A program made the translations under genes and the position numbers. Of a DNA stretch of 64,000 bases, positions 1-12,694 are shown piece by piece. This stretch comes from Photobacterium aquimaris (GTDB lineage: Bacteria > Pseudomonadota > Gammaproteobacteria > Enterobacterales > Vibrionaceae). Location: NCBI RefSeq assembly GCF_002954455.1, contig NZ_MSCC01000002.1, positions 375,558-439,557 on the forward strand, written 5' to 3'. The notes beneath the pieces were generated by a model, which saw only the letters and a list, made by a program, of their open reading frames with translations, was not told the origin of the DNA and did no database searches. Each line of letters begins with the position of its first letter. Positions within the stretch are counted from its first letter, which is position 1.

Positions 1-795
1 GCTGAAGCAGGTTATATAACTCGTGATAATAAAGAATGGCTGTTAACCGATATTGGTAAAGCTGCGCAAGGTGAGTATAAACAATCCTCTCAGTTTGGAC
101 AGTATATTGTATGGCCTAAAGAATTAGAAATTATCACAGCACCATCATTTGATGGTAAAAAGCTATCAGCAACTCAAATAAGTGCGCATTTTAATTTAAC
201 ATCACAAAAGATAAACCAAATACTGGACGAACTTGGCTGGATAAACAAAGCAGTGAAAGGTTGGAAAGTCAGTCAATCAGGTTCTCGATTAGGTGGTATT
301 CAAAAAGAAGATTCACGCACTGGTGTTCCCTATGTGGTATGGGATGAAACAGTGCTAACGAACAGTAGTTTAAAACATTCGGTTAATGAAATTACTGGCA
401 TTAATGCTGAAGTTAAAAGTACCGATAACTCAGTATCAAACTTTAGACAAAAATTTGAGGCTAAGCATCGCTCAGCTGATGGTCATTATGTTCGTTCTAA
501 AGCCGAAATGTTAATTGATAATTGGCTTTACATGGCTGGGATTGTTCATGCTTATGAGCGAAAACTACCCATTGAAGAAGATTTATATTGTGATTTTTAT
601 CTGCCAACGGGAAAAGTATATATTGAATTTTGGGGATTAGAAGATGATCCTAAATATGCTAACCGTAAGAAAATCAAACAAGATCTGTATGCGAAATATG
701 GCTTCAATCTAATTGAACTTAATGATAATGATGTTCAGAATTTAGACGATGTATTACCTCGTATGTTGTTAAAGTTTGATATTAAAGCCTATTAA
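1..795 (+). CDS. PD-(D/E)XK-like nuclease with antirepressor-like repeats (5' partial)
   Basis: The reading frame is open from the first base, so the start lies left of the window; an in-frame GTG at 253 is internal. The visible protein has two similar segments. The first reads EWLLTDIGK...QFGQYIVWPKEL and the second GWKVSQSG...GVPYVVWDE, each preceded or followed by a short helical HTH-like stretch (LTSQKINQILDELGW). These resemble the C-terminal domain of phage antirepressors. The C-terminal part carries SKAE, DFYLP and YIEFWG, the E...D-x(n)-ExK-like layout of a PD-(D/E)XK nuclease fold. Role is not known; DNA binding plus nuclease or nucleic-acid repair is an inference. It ends shortly before a methyltransferase-HNH gene. 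Confidence 0.6.
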   Translation, partial: AEAGYITRDNKEWLLTDIGKAAQGEYKQSSQFGQYIVWPKELEIITAPSFDGKKLSATQISAHFNLTSQKINQILDELGWINKAVKGWKVSQSGSRLGGIQKEDSRTGVPYVVWDETVLTNSSLKHSVNEITGINAEVKSTDNSVSNFRQKFEAKHRSADGHYVRSKAEMLIDNWLYMAGIVHAYERKLPIEEDLYCDFYLPTGKVYIEFWGLEDDPKYANRKKIKQDLYAKYGFNLIELNDNDVQNLDDVLPRMLLKFDIKAY

Positions 796-906
796 TCCTT
801 AGGAAGAGTTTGCTCTTCCTATTTTTTAGTTACTTACTTTATTTCCTATCGAGTATTTCAATCAGTTGCAGTAATATCAATCTATTCTGTTTCTCGATTG
901 ATCATC

Positions 907-2631
907 ATGTCAAAAACCATTGATTTTTATCATCAAAATGCCCAGTTCCTGAGTGAGCAATATCTGTCACTTACTTTTGAACAAGTGCATCAAAATTGGC
1001 AAGCACATTGGCCTGCGAGTTCATCGAAACATGCCTTAAAAGTACTTGATATCGGCGCAGGGGCTGGCCGTGATGCACTGTGGCTTGCAAAGCATCATTG
1101 TGATGTTTATGCGATTGAGCCTGCTGATGATCTGCGTGAACAAGGTAAAAAATATACTCAACAGTATGTTGATAAGATCACTTGGCTAGATGATCAACTA
1201 CCAGAGCTAAACAGCATTATTGAGCTTGGGATTCGCTTTGATTGTATTTTGTTATCTGCTGTTTGGATGCACCTTTCGCCAGCAGTCCGTAAACGCGCTT
1301 TTCGTAAACTATCGAATCTACTTTCACCAAGTGGAAAGCTCGTGATCTCGCTGCGTTATGGTGATTTTAGTGATGCTAGAAAAGCCTATGATGTCAGTAT
1401 TGAAGAGCTTGAACTGTTAGCACAGCAACATGCCCTGCAAGTTAACTTAATTTCTGCACTTGATACCGATGAATTAGGTCGTAACAGCGTGCAATGGCAA
1501 ACCGTTGTGATGCAACTTCCTGATGATGGTAGTGGCGATTTAATTAAAGTTAGGCAAATTATTGTTAATGACGCTAAATCAGCCACCTATAAATTGGCGC
1601 TATTACGGACTCTTTTGCACATTGCAGATGCACACCCAGGTGCAGTTCGTAGCCGTGAAGATAATAAAGTCCGCTTGCCACTAGGATTAGTCGCTCTCTA
1701 TTGGATACGGCAATTTAAACGTCTAATTGATATTGATATCGATGGTGTTGGTATTCAACAAACTAGCGACAGTAAAAAAGGGTTAGGTTTTGTGAAACCA
1801 CAAGGCTGGAACAAACTTACACATCTTAGTGCTGATGATTTATCAATAGGAGCATTGTTTGTTGGTGATGAAGCCAAAGCACTTCAAACGGCAATTCGAG
1901 ATACTCTAAAAACTATTCAAGATGGTCCTGTTACTTTTATTTATCAAGGGACTAAAAAGAATACGCTATTTCAGATGGAACGAGAAAGAGTACCAACAAA
2001 AGATACCTTTGTGCTTGAACTTGGATCGTTAGCTGAATTTGGCCATTTTGTGCTCGATGAAAGCTTATGGGAATGTTTGCGTTTATATAGCAGCTGGATA
2101 GAGCCATTAGTGGTTAACCAATGGATAACAGAAATGCGGCGTTATAAGTTAAATGAACAGCGGGGCATTGCGCTACAAACCTATTACGATTGTTTAAAAT
2201 GGATAGATGAAAGCCATGATACCCGTGGTGTTCGCCATAAAATTACTGCTTTACAGCAAGACGGTATTGAGTTGGAAAGTGTGTGGAGTGGCAAACGCTT
2301 ACAAGTTGATTATCAAGTGGATCATTGCCTACCATTTGCCTATTGGCCGAATAATGATAAATGGAATTTGTTACCAGCTAGCAAAATCGAGAATAACCAA
2401 AAACGTGCACGAGTACCGACTCGACGTCGCTTAATTGATTCGAGAGTACGTATTGTCAATTGGTGGCAACTGGCATGGCAAACCGAACAAGAGCAAAAAC
2501 GCTTTTTTGATGAAGCGGTATTATCACTGCCTCATTTACCGTTAGGATGCCATAATTTTGATGATGTGTTTGAAGCGATGGGATTACAAGTTAATGGTGT
2601 CAAAAGTCGATTGCTTGTTGGTGAGTGGTAG
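907..2631 (+). CDS. SAM-dependent methyltransferase fused to HNH-type nuclease domain
   Basis: 574 residues from ATG 907; a TTG at 898 is a possible earlier start, and neither has a clear Shine-Dalgarno. Residues about 1-210 form a class I methyltransferase with motif I LDIGAGAGRDA (48-57) and an acidic motif II (IEPAD). Residues about 215-400 (from TYKLALLRTLL) resemble the helical region that precedes HNH domains in putative restriction-type endonucleases. The C-terminal part has an HNH-like core: VDHCLPF (D472 H473), then WNLLPASKIENNQKR. The fusion suggests a protein that modifies and cuts nucleic acid, but the substrate cannot be told from sequence. The first domain could alternatively modify a small molecule or RNA. 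It is bounded downstream by a strong terminator. Confidence 0.6.
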   Translation: MSKTIDFYHQNAQFLSEQYLSLTFEQVHQNWQAHWPASSSKHALKVLDIGAGAGRDALWLAKHHCDVYAIEPADDLREQGKKYTQQYVDKITWLDDQLPELNSIIELGIRFDCILLSAVWMHLSPAVRKRAFRKLSNLLSPSGKLVISLRYGDFSDARKAYDVSIEELELLAQQHALQVNLISALDTDELGRNSVQWQTVVMQLPDDGSGDLIKVRQIIVNDAKSATYKLALLRTLLHIADAHPGAVRSREDNKVRLPLGLVALYWIRQFKRLIDIDIDGVGIQQTSDSKKGLGFVKPQGWNKLTHLSADDLSIGALFVGDEAKALQTAIRDTLKTIQDGPVTFIYQGTKKNTLFQMERERVPTKDTFVLELGSLAEFGHFVLDESLWECLRLYSSWIEPLVVNQWITEMRRYKLNEQRGIALQTYYDCLKWIDESHDTRGVRHKITALQQDGIELESVWSGKRLQVDYQVDHCLPFAYWPNNDKWNLLPASKIENNQKRARVPTRRRLIDSRVRIVNWWQLAWQTEQEQKRFFDEAVLSLPHLPLGCHNFDDVFEAMGLQVNGVKSRLLVGEW

Positions 2632-2651
2632 CGAAGAAATAAAATACATAC

Positions 2652-2698
2652 AAAAACCGCCTTACTCACTTAATGTTTAAAGGATTAAGGCGGTTTTT
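2652..2698. terminator. Bidirectional rho-independent terminator
   Basis: Perfect 13-bp inverted repeat AAAAACCGCCTTA / TAAGGCGGTTTTT with A and T tracts on both sides. It separates the convergent methyltransferase-HNH gene and the small membrane-protein gene. Confidence 0.9.
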
Positions 2699-2705
2699 AG
2701 GCCGA

Positions 2706-3023
2706 TTATGCAAATATTTGGCTAATAAATAAAAACACACTCACAAGCATAGTCATAGTGCTATATTTCGAGACTTGCTTCACGGTTAGTTTAGTTAGCT
2801 TTGGTGCAAAAAGATTGACTAAGATACTGATATTACAAAAAATGAAGACACCATAGGTTTTTATATCTATATCGTGAGTTTTTAATAATTTTATTTGCGC
2901 TAAAATTAATATCACATTGAATGTAATACTAAGTACTCGCGTTATTTGAAATTGTGGTGTTTTAAATTCATTTTTTGAGTCACTTTCACTTGCTTTGATG
3001 AGGTCGTTATCTGGTTGACTCAT
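2706..3023 (-). CDS. Small three-helix membrane protein, unknown function
   Basis: 105 residues. The first 25 are polar and acidic (SESDSKNE), followed by three hydrophobic segments at about 28-45, 58-74 and 88-104, so an integral inner-membrane protein is likely. An AGGAAG Shine-Dalgarno lies about 9 bases before the ATG, which supports a real gene. I do not recognise the family. It is convergent with the methyltransferase-HNH gene and has its own promoter region to the right. Confidence 0.5.
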   Translation of the reverse strand: MSQPDNDLIKASESDSKNEFKTPQFQITRVLSITFNVILILAQIKLLKTHDIDIKTYGVFIFCNISILVNLFAPKLTKLTVKQVSKYSTMTMLVSVFLFISQIFA

Positions 3024-3546
3024 TAATATTACTTCCTGATATAAAAGGGATCATTGTTGTTTGGCTTCGCAATAATATCGTTAATGATAACTGCTAGTGA
3101 GCAACAGGTTTTTAAATCGTAATACCATGATTGCACAGCAGCCAAGGTTGTGCAATTGCCGCCAAAGCGAACTTAACTTGCACTAAATCGGTTAATACTT
3201 AAGGCGCACAAATTTATACAGGATATAGGTAACATACTGCTTGACGATATTTCCGTTACTTATTAGGGTAATAAGCAATCTAAATGATGGAAATAATAAT
3301 ACTCGACCAGATTGGTCGAGTAGTGGGTGCTATTTTGTCATTATCGTGTGGTCGTACACGGTTTTCAAAAATATATTTAATTTGCTAAAATAGGTGAGTT
3401 GATTTATTGCATTGTCAGCGTAGTCATTAGCTGTTAGTGTCGCAGCCCTTATGCATGTGTTACCGCGTGCAACCTTATATTAAACAACATATCGATACCT
3501 ATATTTAACGGTAAAACTGGTATGTTGACGTTTACAGGACATCATT
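3024..3546. other. Intergenic region with hairpin upstream of dbpA
   Basis: 523 bases without a convincing ORF. It holds the promoter of the leftward membrane protein and a long leader for dbpA. A 9-bp inverted repeat with a 3-base loop (ACTCGACCA / TGGTCGAGT, 3301-3321) stands near its middle. It lacks a T tract, so it could be an operator or RNA structure rather than a terminator. Confidence 0.5.
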
Positions 3547-4932
3547 TTGAGTCAGACGGCATTTTCTACCCTAAATCTTCACTCTGATCTATTGAGTAAC
3601 CTAGACTCACTGGGTTATGAAGCAATGACACCTATTCAAGCTCAAAGCCTTCCGCTTATTATTGACGGCAAGGATGTTATTGCTCAAGGTAAAACGGGAT
3701 CAGGTAAAACCGCAGCGTTTGGCTTAGGATTACTTAATAACCTTAATGTTAAACGTTTTCGTGTGCAGACATTAGTATTGTGCCCAACGCGCGAATTAGC
3801 CGATCAAGTAGCTAAAGAAATTCGTCGCTTAGCACGTGCTATTCATAATATTAAAGTACTAACGTTATGTGGTGGTATGCCATTTGGACCTCAAATTGGT
3901 TCATTAGAGCACGGTGCGCATATTATTGTGGGTACTCCTGGTCGTATTGAAGAACATATTCACAAAGGCTTTTTACGTCTTGATGAGCTAAATACATTAG
4001 TACTTGATGAAGCTGATCGCATGCTAGAGATGGGCTTTCAAGATTCATTAGATGCAATTATTGATGTCGCACCAAGCGATCGTCAAACCTTGCTATTTAG
4101 TGCGACTTATCCTGATCAAATTGCATCAATTGCCAAGCGGATCATGAAAAATCCAGTCCAAGTAAAAGTAGAATCAAGCCATGATGATAGCAGTATCTCA
4201 CAGCACTTTTACAAGGTTAATGGTAATGAAGACCGTTTAGATGCAGTGCGTTTGTTACTTAATCAACACCGTCCAGAATCTTGTGTGATTTTCTGTAATA
4301 CCAAGCGTGAAGCACAAGAAATGTCTGATGATTTAGAAGACTTTGGCTTTAGTTCTATTGCGCTGCATGGCGATTTAGAGCAGCGTGAGCGTGATCGTAC
4401 TTTGGTATTGTTCTCTAATAAGAGTAAATCAATCTTAGTCGCGACAGATGTTGCAGCGCGTGGTTTGGATATCGATAACCTAGATATGGTGATTAACTAT
4501 CATCTGGCACGAGATACTGAAGTGCACGTTCACCGTATTGGTCGTACAGGCCGTGCGGGTAGTAAAGGTATTGCTTGTTCATTATTTAGTGATAAAGAAC
4601 ATTATAAAGTTAAGTTACTTGAAGATTACCTTGATCGTGATATTAACGGCGAAGCATTACCTGCTGGCAACTTATTAGATCAACCAACGTTCCGCCCTGC
4701 AATGATCACTCTGATGATCGATGGCGGTAAAAAGCAAAAAGTACGCCCTGGTGATATTTTAGGTGCTTTAACCGGTGATAAAGGTATTGCTGGTGCTGAC
4801 GTTGGTAAAATTAATGTGTTTGATCATTGTGCTTATGTTGCGGTTAAACGTGAAGTGGCGCGTGAAGCATTACAAAAATTAGAAAAAGGTCGTATTAAAG
4901 GACGTAATTTCCGTTCGCGCCAACTGCGCTAA
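3547..4932 (+). CDS. dbpA: ATP-dependent RNA helicase DbpA
   Basis: 461 residues, the usual length for DbpA, a DEAD-box helicase that acts on 23S rRNA hairpin 92 during 50S assembly. Visible motifs in order: Q motif (MTPIQAQSLP), motif I GKTGSGKT, PTRELA, GTPGR, DEAD in VLDEADRM, SAT, and in the second RecA domain VATDVAARGLDI and HRIGRTGRAG. The C-terminal DbpA RNA-binding domain (IDGGKKQKVRPGDILGALTG) distinguishes it from other DEAD helicases and ends in a basic tail. The start is TTG, with AGGA eight bases upstream (3535-3538). No ATG lies nearby in frame. Monocistronic, with its own terminator. Confidence 0.93.
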   Translation: MSQTAFSTLNLHSDLLSNLDSLGYEAMTPIQAQSLPLIIDGKDVIAQGKTGSGKTAAFGLGLLNNLNVKRFRVQTLVLCPTRELADQVAKEIRRLARAIHNIKVLTLCGGMPFGPQIGSLEHGAHIIVGTPGRIEEHIHKGFLRLDELNTLVLDEADRMLEMGFQDSLDAIIDVAPSDRQTLLFSATYPDQIASIAKRIMKNPVQVKVESSHDDSSISQHFYKVNGNEDRLDAVRLLLNQHRPESCVIFCNTKREAQEMSDDLEDFGFSSIALHGDLEQRERDRTLVLFSNKSKSILVATDVAARGLDIDNLDMVINYHLARDTEVHVHRIGRTGRAGSKGIACSLFSDKEHYKVKLLEDYLDRDINGEALPAGNLLDQPTFRPAMITLMIDGGKKQKVRPGDILGALTGDKGIAGADVGKINVFDHCAYVAVKREVAREALQKLEKGRIKGRNFRSRQLR

Positions 4933-4963
4933 TTGATTTTTAGCACCTCAATCTAAGCTTATT

Positions 4964-5009
4964 AAGCCGATGGTATGCTTGTTCAATAGAGCGACCATCG
5001 GCTTTTTTA
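4964..5009 (+). terminator. Rho-independent terminator of dbpA
   Basis: Perfect 11-bp stem AAGCCGATGGT / ACCATCGGCTT followed by a run of T. Confidence 0.9.
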
Positions 5010-5214
5010 TAACCTAAAACATAGTGCAGCATTTAATCCATTTTTATATGGCTATCAGCCAATAGATAGTGGTGTGATGTTATTGTTGTTTAATTGTAAT
5101 TATATAGTGGTAAACACGATTGTTTAGTATATAAATTAGCAATATTAAGCGAATGATTTAAGGTTATTAGACCATGTTGCTATTTATATTGAATTTTAAA
5201 AAGAGTATTCATTT

Positions 5215-7005
5215 ATGCATCAAGAAATGATTGGATTGACAATTGCAGGCCTCGGAGTCTTGGGGCTTGGGTGTCAATGGCTTGCATGGCGTATGAAATT
5301 ACCAGCAATTTTATTATTACTTATCGCAGGTCTAGTTATTGGCCCTGTTGCTGGCATATTTAACCCTAATATCCTCTTTGGTGATTTGCTATTTCCCCTG
5401 ATTTCATTAGCAGTAGCTGTTATTTTATTTGAGGGTAGCTTAACGCTTAATTTTGCAGAAATAAAAAATGTCCGCAAAAACGTTAAAAGTATCGTTACCA
5501 TAGGTGCCATTATTACATGGATCATCACCAGTGTTGCGACACACTATTTATTAGATTTTAGTTGGTCATTGGCATTCTTATTTGGTTCGATGACGGTGGT
5601 AACCGGACCTACGGTAATCGTGCCATTGCTACGCACGGTGAGACCTCAAGCAAAATTGGCAAATATTTTACGCTGGGAAGGAATATTAATTGATCCGATT
5701 GGGGCAATATTTGTCGTGATCGTGTACGAATTTATTGTTTCTAGCAGCAAAATGCACAGTTTGGCCGTATTTGGCTTAATGCTGCTGGTTGGTTTAGTGA
5801 TTGGTGCAATTGCTGGATGGTTGATTGCATATGTATTACGTAACCATTTATTGCCTGAATATTTACAACCTTTTGCGGTACTCGCTGTTGTACTTGGTGT
5901 ATTTGCTGGCGCTAATGCCTTGGAATCAGAAGCCGGATTACTCGCTGTAACGGTAATGGGAATGTGGCTTGCAAATGCTAAGGATGTCGATATTCGCCAT
6001 ATTCTGCATTTTAAAGAAAACCTGACTATTTTGTTAATTTCAGGATTATTTTTGATTTTAGCTTCCCGTATTGAGTTAGCTGATTTCCATGCATTAGGCT
6101 GGGGAGCAATTACGTTATTTGTTGTTATTCAGTTAGTGGCAAGACCTGCATCTATTTTTATATCGACCATGTTTAGCCAATTGGCATTTAAAGAAAAATT
6201 GTTTTTAGCATGGGTAGCACCGAGAGGTATTGTTGCTGCGGCTATTTCAGCATTATTTGCTTTAAAATTGATGGATGACGGTGTCGCTGGTGCTCAGTTG
6301 TTAGTACCGCTGACATTTATGGTGATTATCGGTACAGTGGTGTTACAAAGTCTAACTGCACGCCCAATAGCGCGATTACTTGGTGTTGCAGAACCATCGC
6401 CGAAAGGATTCTTGGTTGTGGGTGCCAATGATGTTGCTCGAGAAATTGGTTTAGCGCTAAAAAAATACGATTGCCGCGTCGTCGTGAGTGATTCTAACTG
6501 GGATTATATTCGTGCGGCGCGCATGGCAGGGTTAGAAACTTATTATGGTAATGCCGTTTCTAGCCACGCAGATGAATATTTAGATCTGATTGGGGTAGGT
6601 CATTTATTAGCACTTACGCCGGATAAACATTTTAATGCGGTTGCGGCAAGTCATTATGAAACCGATTTTGGACAACGTAATATTTATCGTTTAAATGGCC
6701 GTCGTCATAATAGCGGTTTAGAAAAACATTCAGCGACTCAAGCCCATAGCAGCGCAGTATTGTTTGGTGATGATATTAGCTATAAAAAATTAGCCAGTTT
6801 GATGAATCAAGGTGCAGAAATTAAGCACACCAAACTTAGCGATAGTTTTACCCTTGATGATTATTACCAACAATATAACAGTGGCTTGGTTATTCCTTTA
6901 TTTACAGTTGATCTGAAAGAAAATATTCATCCCTTTACTGTGATATCAAAAATAGACGTTAAAGCTGGATGGACGATTATTGCGTTAGTGAAAGACGCGG
7001 ATTAA
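5215..7005 (+). CDS. Sodium/proton-type antiporter (CPA1) with C-terminal RCK/TrkA-N domain
   Basis: 596 residues. Residues about 5-385 are a dozen hydrophobic helices of the CPA1 Na+/H+ exchanger type, with acidic residues in membrane segments (GILIDPIGAI; VAPRGIVAAAISALFAL). After the last helix (about 395) comes a Rossmann-like regulatory domain, GFLVVGANDVAREIGLAL, followed by an acidic strand end, as in TrkA-N/RCK domains that sense NAD(H) or nucleotides. Inner-membrane monovalent cation/proton exchange is expected. Ion specificity (Na+, K+ or Li+) cannot be read from sequence. A 200-base leader precedes it and a strong terminator follows, so it is likely monocistronic. Confidence 0.85.
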   Translation: MHQEMIGLTIAGLGVLGLGCQWLAWRMKLPAILLLLIAGLVIGPVAGIFNPNILFGDLLFPLISLAVAVILFEGSLTLNFAEIKNVRKNVKSIVTIGAIITWIITSVATHYLLDFSWSLAFLFGSMTVVTGPTVIVPLLRTVRPQAKLANILRWEGILIDPIGAIFVVIVYEFIVSSSKMHSLAVFGLMLLVGLVIGAIAGWLIAYVLRNHLLPEYLQPFAVLAVVLGVFAGANALESEAGLLAVTVMGMWLANAKDVDIRHILHFKENLTILLISGLFLILASRIELADFHALGWGAITLFVVIQLVARPASIFISTMFSQLAFKEKLFLAWVAPRGIVAAAISALFALKLMDDGVAGAQLLVPLTFMVIIGTVVLQSLTARPIARLLGVAEPSPKGFLVVGANDVAREIGLALKKYDCRVVVSDSNWDYIRAARMAGLETYYGNAVSSHADEYLDLIGVGHLLALTPDKHFNAVAASHYETDFGQRNIYRLNGRRHNSGLEKHSATQAHSSAVLFGDDISYKKLASLMNQGAEIKHTKLSDSFTLDDYYQQYNSGLVIPLFTVDLKENIHPFTVISKIDVKAGWTIIALVKDAD

Positions 7006-7032
7006 TAGTTGCTATTTGTTTATTAGCGTTAC

Positions 7033-7060
7033 AAAAAAGCACCTGAGGGTGCTTTTTTAA
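7033..7060 (+). terminator. Rho-independent terminator of antiporter gene
   Basis: 11-bp stem AAAAAAGCACC / GGTGCTTTTTT with a 4-base loop. Confidence 0.9.
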
Positions 7061-10211
<3,151 letters not shown>

Positions 10212-10291
10212 TTTTGAAGCAATAAATTATTGAGTCTATAGTTTATAACGCTGTTAAGGGATACTTTTCCCCTTGTATCCGTTTAACATTG

Positions 10292-10348
10292 CGCCAATGC
10301 AAAGCTACTTGTTCTTATTGAATGTGTAGATTTGTATTGGCGTTTTTT
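10292..10348 (+). terminator. Terminator of the GH63 gene
   Basis: Long stem CGCCAATGCAAA / TTTGTATTGGCG (one G-U pair), extended by CTAC / GTAG, followed by six T. It overlaps the stop codon of the convergent Nudix gene. Confidence 0.8.
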
Positions 10349-10754
10349 AGTCTATTAAATCTTGTGCTTTTAATTGGGCTAAAATCATTAAGGTGACGGT
10401 TGAGCTAATGTCGGTATCGTTACTGGTAAGCCATCGAATTTCTTCAATTTCAGATGCGGGTAATAAATCACCCTTATATTCAGCATAATAACAGGTCATT
10501 TTCACCATTATGCCAGTCTCTTTTCCGTGAGCTTGCGCCTGAAAACTACCGGCATAGCACAATGATGTTGGAATAAGAACTACCGATAACTCTTCTTTAA
10601 TTTCACGTACTAATGCCTGAGTGTCTGTCTCACCAGTATCTCGTTTTCCTCCTGGAATATAGTAAGCGGTTTTTCCATATGAGCGAGCGCCTAATAATTT
10701 TCGTTGTTCAATATGAAGCCAAGCAAGTTTATCAATAGGTTGATGTTTATTCAC
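10347..10754 (-). CDS. Nudix hydrolase
   Basis: 135 residues from GTG (VNKHQPIDK), chosen because AAGGAG lies six bases upstream. A longer frame to 10817 adds 21 hydrophobic residues but has no ribosome site. The Nudix box is clear: GGKRDTGETDTQALVREIKEEL, matching GX5EX7REUXEEXGU except that the final glycine is a Ser (EELSV). Such enzymes hydrolyse nucleoside diphosphates linked to another moiety, with Mg2+ held by the REXXEE glutamates. Substrate cannot be assigned. It converges on the GH63 gene. Confidence 0.8.
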   Translation of the reverse strand: MNKHQPIDKLAWLHIEQRKLLGARSYGKTAYYIPGGKRDTGETDTQALVREIKEELSVVLIPTSLCYAGSFQAQAHGKETGIMVKMTCYYAEYKGDLLPASEIEEIRWLTSNDTDISSTVTLMILAQLKAQDLID

Positions 10755-10959
10755 AGTAATCTCCTTTACTGCCTGTAGTGTAACAGTTCCAGCAAAGATA
10801 AAAAAAGTGGCTATCATTATTTCAATCTATGTTTACATTTTATTTATGGGGCAATTCATTTAGATCCATGTCTATTGAATATGTTCATAGGCATAATCAT
10901 CAGCCCTAGGTCATTGATGGTTAAAGTTTACTTTATCTTTAGCGAAGGAATATGGTGTA

Positions 10960-12567
10960 ATGAAATTCCGCTTAACGAGTACTTCTTATATATTATTAGT
11001 TGCTGTTTTTTTTGCAGCAATTCAAAACATCGCTTTGTGGAAGCATCTAAGTGAATTGTTTGCTGAAAATGCCACCAATAACGGCGTTTTTATTGCTACT
11101 ATCCCTTTATTTATTATCGCCGCACTCAATATTATTTTTAATTTGTTGCTATGGCCGTGGCTACAGCGGCCATTAGTTGCGATTCTGATATTTATCTCAA
11201 GTTTAGTCACCTATGCGATGTATAGCTACGGCGTCTATTTTGACTATGGGATGATTGTGAATGTGTTTGAAACTAACCCAGCAGAAGCTGGAAGTTACTT
11301 CTCTATAGCCGGTGTGGTGTGGATTGTGGCGATTGCAATTATTCCGATTGCGATATTATGGCGAATTAAGGTTGTTTACCGCTCTGCAATAAAAGAGATC
11401 ATTGCCCGTTGTATCAGTATTTTAATTTCAGTTTTAGTGATTGTGGTGATTGCGGCGGGTTATTATAAAGATTATGCCTCATTGGTACGCAACCACTCTG
11501 AAATTAAAGCACTAATTAACCCAACTAATTATATTACGGCAACATTTCGCTATGCAAAGTATCAATTAATTGAAGCGAAAATGCCATTTACTCAGTTAGG
11601 CGTTGATGCCAAAGATAGTCATCAGTCAGGCAAGCATAATGTTGTGGTAATGGTTGTAGGTGAGGCATCACGTTCAATGAACTATTCATTAAATGGTTAT
11701 GATCGTGATACCAACCCGGAATTAGCAAAACGTAATGTGATCAGTTTTTTAAATGTAAAATCATGTGGTACCGCAACGGCAGTATCATTGCCTTGTATGT
11801 TCTCGGTAATGACTAAAACAAATTACAATGCGATAGATGCTCGTCACCAAGATACTGCGGTCGATATTTTACAACGTGCAGGTATTGATGTTTCTTGGAA
11901 GGATAATGATAGCGGTTGTAAAGGGGTTTGTGATCGGGTTAAGCATATAGTGATTAACGCTGATAGTGATCCTAAGCTTTGTCACGATGGCACCTGTTAC
12001 GATGAAGTTTTGCTTAAAAACTTACAAGCTCAAATTGATGATGCCAAACAAGATACGCTTATTGTATTGCATATAATTGGTAGTCATGGCCCAACATATA
12101 ACGATCGTTACCCAGCGAAATTTAAAGTGTTTAAACCAACCTGTAATACCAGTAATTTACAAGAGTGTAGCCGAGAGCAGGTCACTAACACTTATGACAA
12201 TACTATTTTATATACTGATCATATTTTAAGTAGTGTGATTGATATGTTGAAAAGTGATGATCATAACGCCAATACAGCGATGATTTACATGGCTGATCAT
12301 GGTGAATCACTGGGTGAAGATGGGGTGTATTTACATGGGCTTCCTTATTCAATTGCGCCGAAAGAGCAAACAACAGTGCCGCTAATATTATGGCTATCGC
12401 CGGCTTATCAACAAAGCCAGCATATAAACCGTCAATGTTTACAACGAGAAGCGGCTGCTGGTGGCTATTCGCAAGATAATTTATTCCATACGTTATTAGG
12501 TATGATGGATGTTAAAACCAAAGTTTATGATCCTAAATTAGATATATTCTCCCAGTGTCAGCAATAA
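10960..12567 (+). CDS. eptA: Phosphoethanolamine transferase, lipid A (EptA family)
   Basis: 535 residues: about five N-terminal membrane helices (1-170) and a periplasmic alkaline-phosphatase-fold domain. Visible catalytic features are VVGEASRSMNYSLNGYDRDTNP (metal ligand Glu), the nucleophile Thr in KSCGTATAVSLPC, conserved disulphide cysteines (SCG, LPC, GCKGVC, CHDGTC), and MADHGESLGEDGVYLHG with metal-binding Asp/His. The family moves phosphoethanolamine from phosphatidylethanolamine to lipid A, lowering surface charge. That releases diacylglycerol, which fits dgkA lying next downstream. AAGGA precedes the ATG. A hairpin between the two genes may attenuate rather than fully separate them. 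Confidence 0.9.
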   Translation: MKFRLTSTSYILLVAVFFAAIQNIALWKHLSELFAENATNNGVFIATIPLFIIAALNIIFNLLLWPWLQRPLVAILIFISSLVTYAMYSYGVYFDYGMIVNVFETNPAEAGSYFSIAGVVWIVAIAIIPIAILWRIKVVYRSAIKEIIARCISILISVLVIVVIAAGYYKDYASLVRNHSEIKALINPTNYITATFRYAKYQLIEAKMPFTQLGVDAKDSHQSGKHNVVVMVVGEASRSMNYSLNGYDRDTNPELAKRNVISFLNVKSCGTATAVSLPCMFSVMTKTNYNAIDARHQDTAVDILQRAGIDVSWKDNDSGCKGVCDRVKHIVINADSDPKLCHDGTCYDEVLLKNLQAQIDDAKQDTLIVLHIIGSHGPTYNDRYPAKFKVFKPTCNTSNLQECSREQVTNTYDNTILYTDHILSSVIDMLKSDDHNANTAMIYMADHGESLGEDGVYLHGLPYSIAPKEQTTVPLILWLSPAYQQSQHINRQCLQREAAAGGYSQDNLFHTLLGMMDVKTKVYDPKLDIFSQCQQ

Positions 12568-12591
12568 ATATATTGAGTGAGAAATAAACTA

Positions 12592-12616
12592 AAAAGAGGG
12601 CTGTTGTCCTCTTTTA
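12592..12616 (+). terminator. Hairpin after eptA
   Basis: AAAAGAGG / CCTCTTTT stem followed by ACTTTTATTT. It is likely a terminator, possibly leaky, because dgkA follows about 80 bases later. Confidence 0.65.
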
Positions 12617-12694
12617 CTTTTATTTCATTGTTCAAAATGTATCATTAGTCACAAACACATTAAGTATTTTTAATACTAAAACAGAGAGATAACC

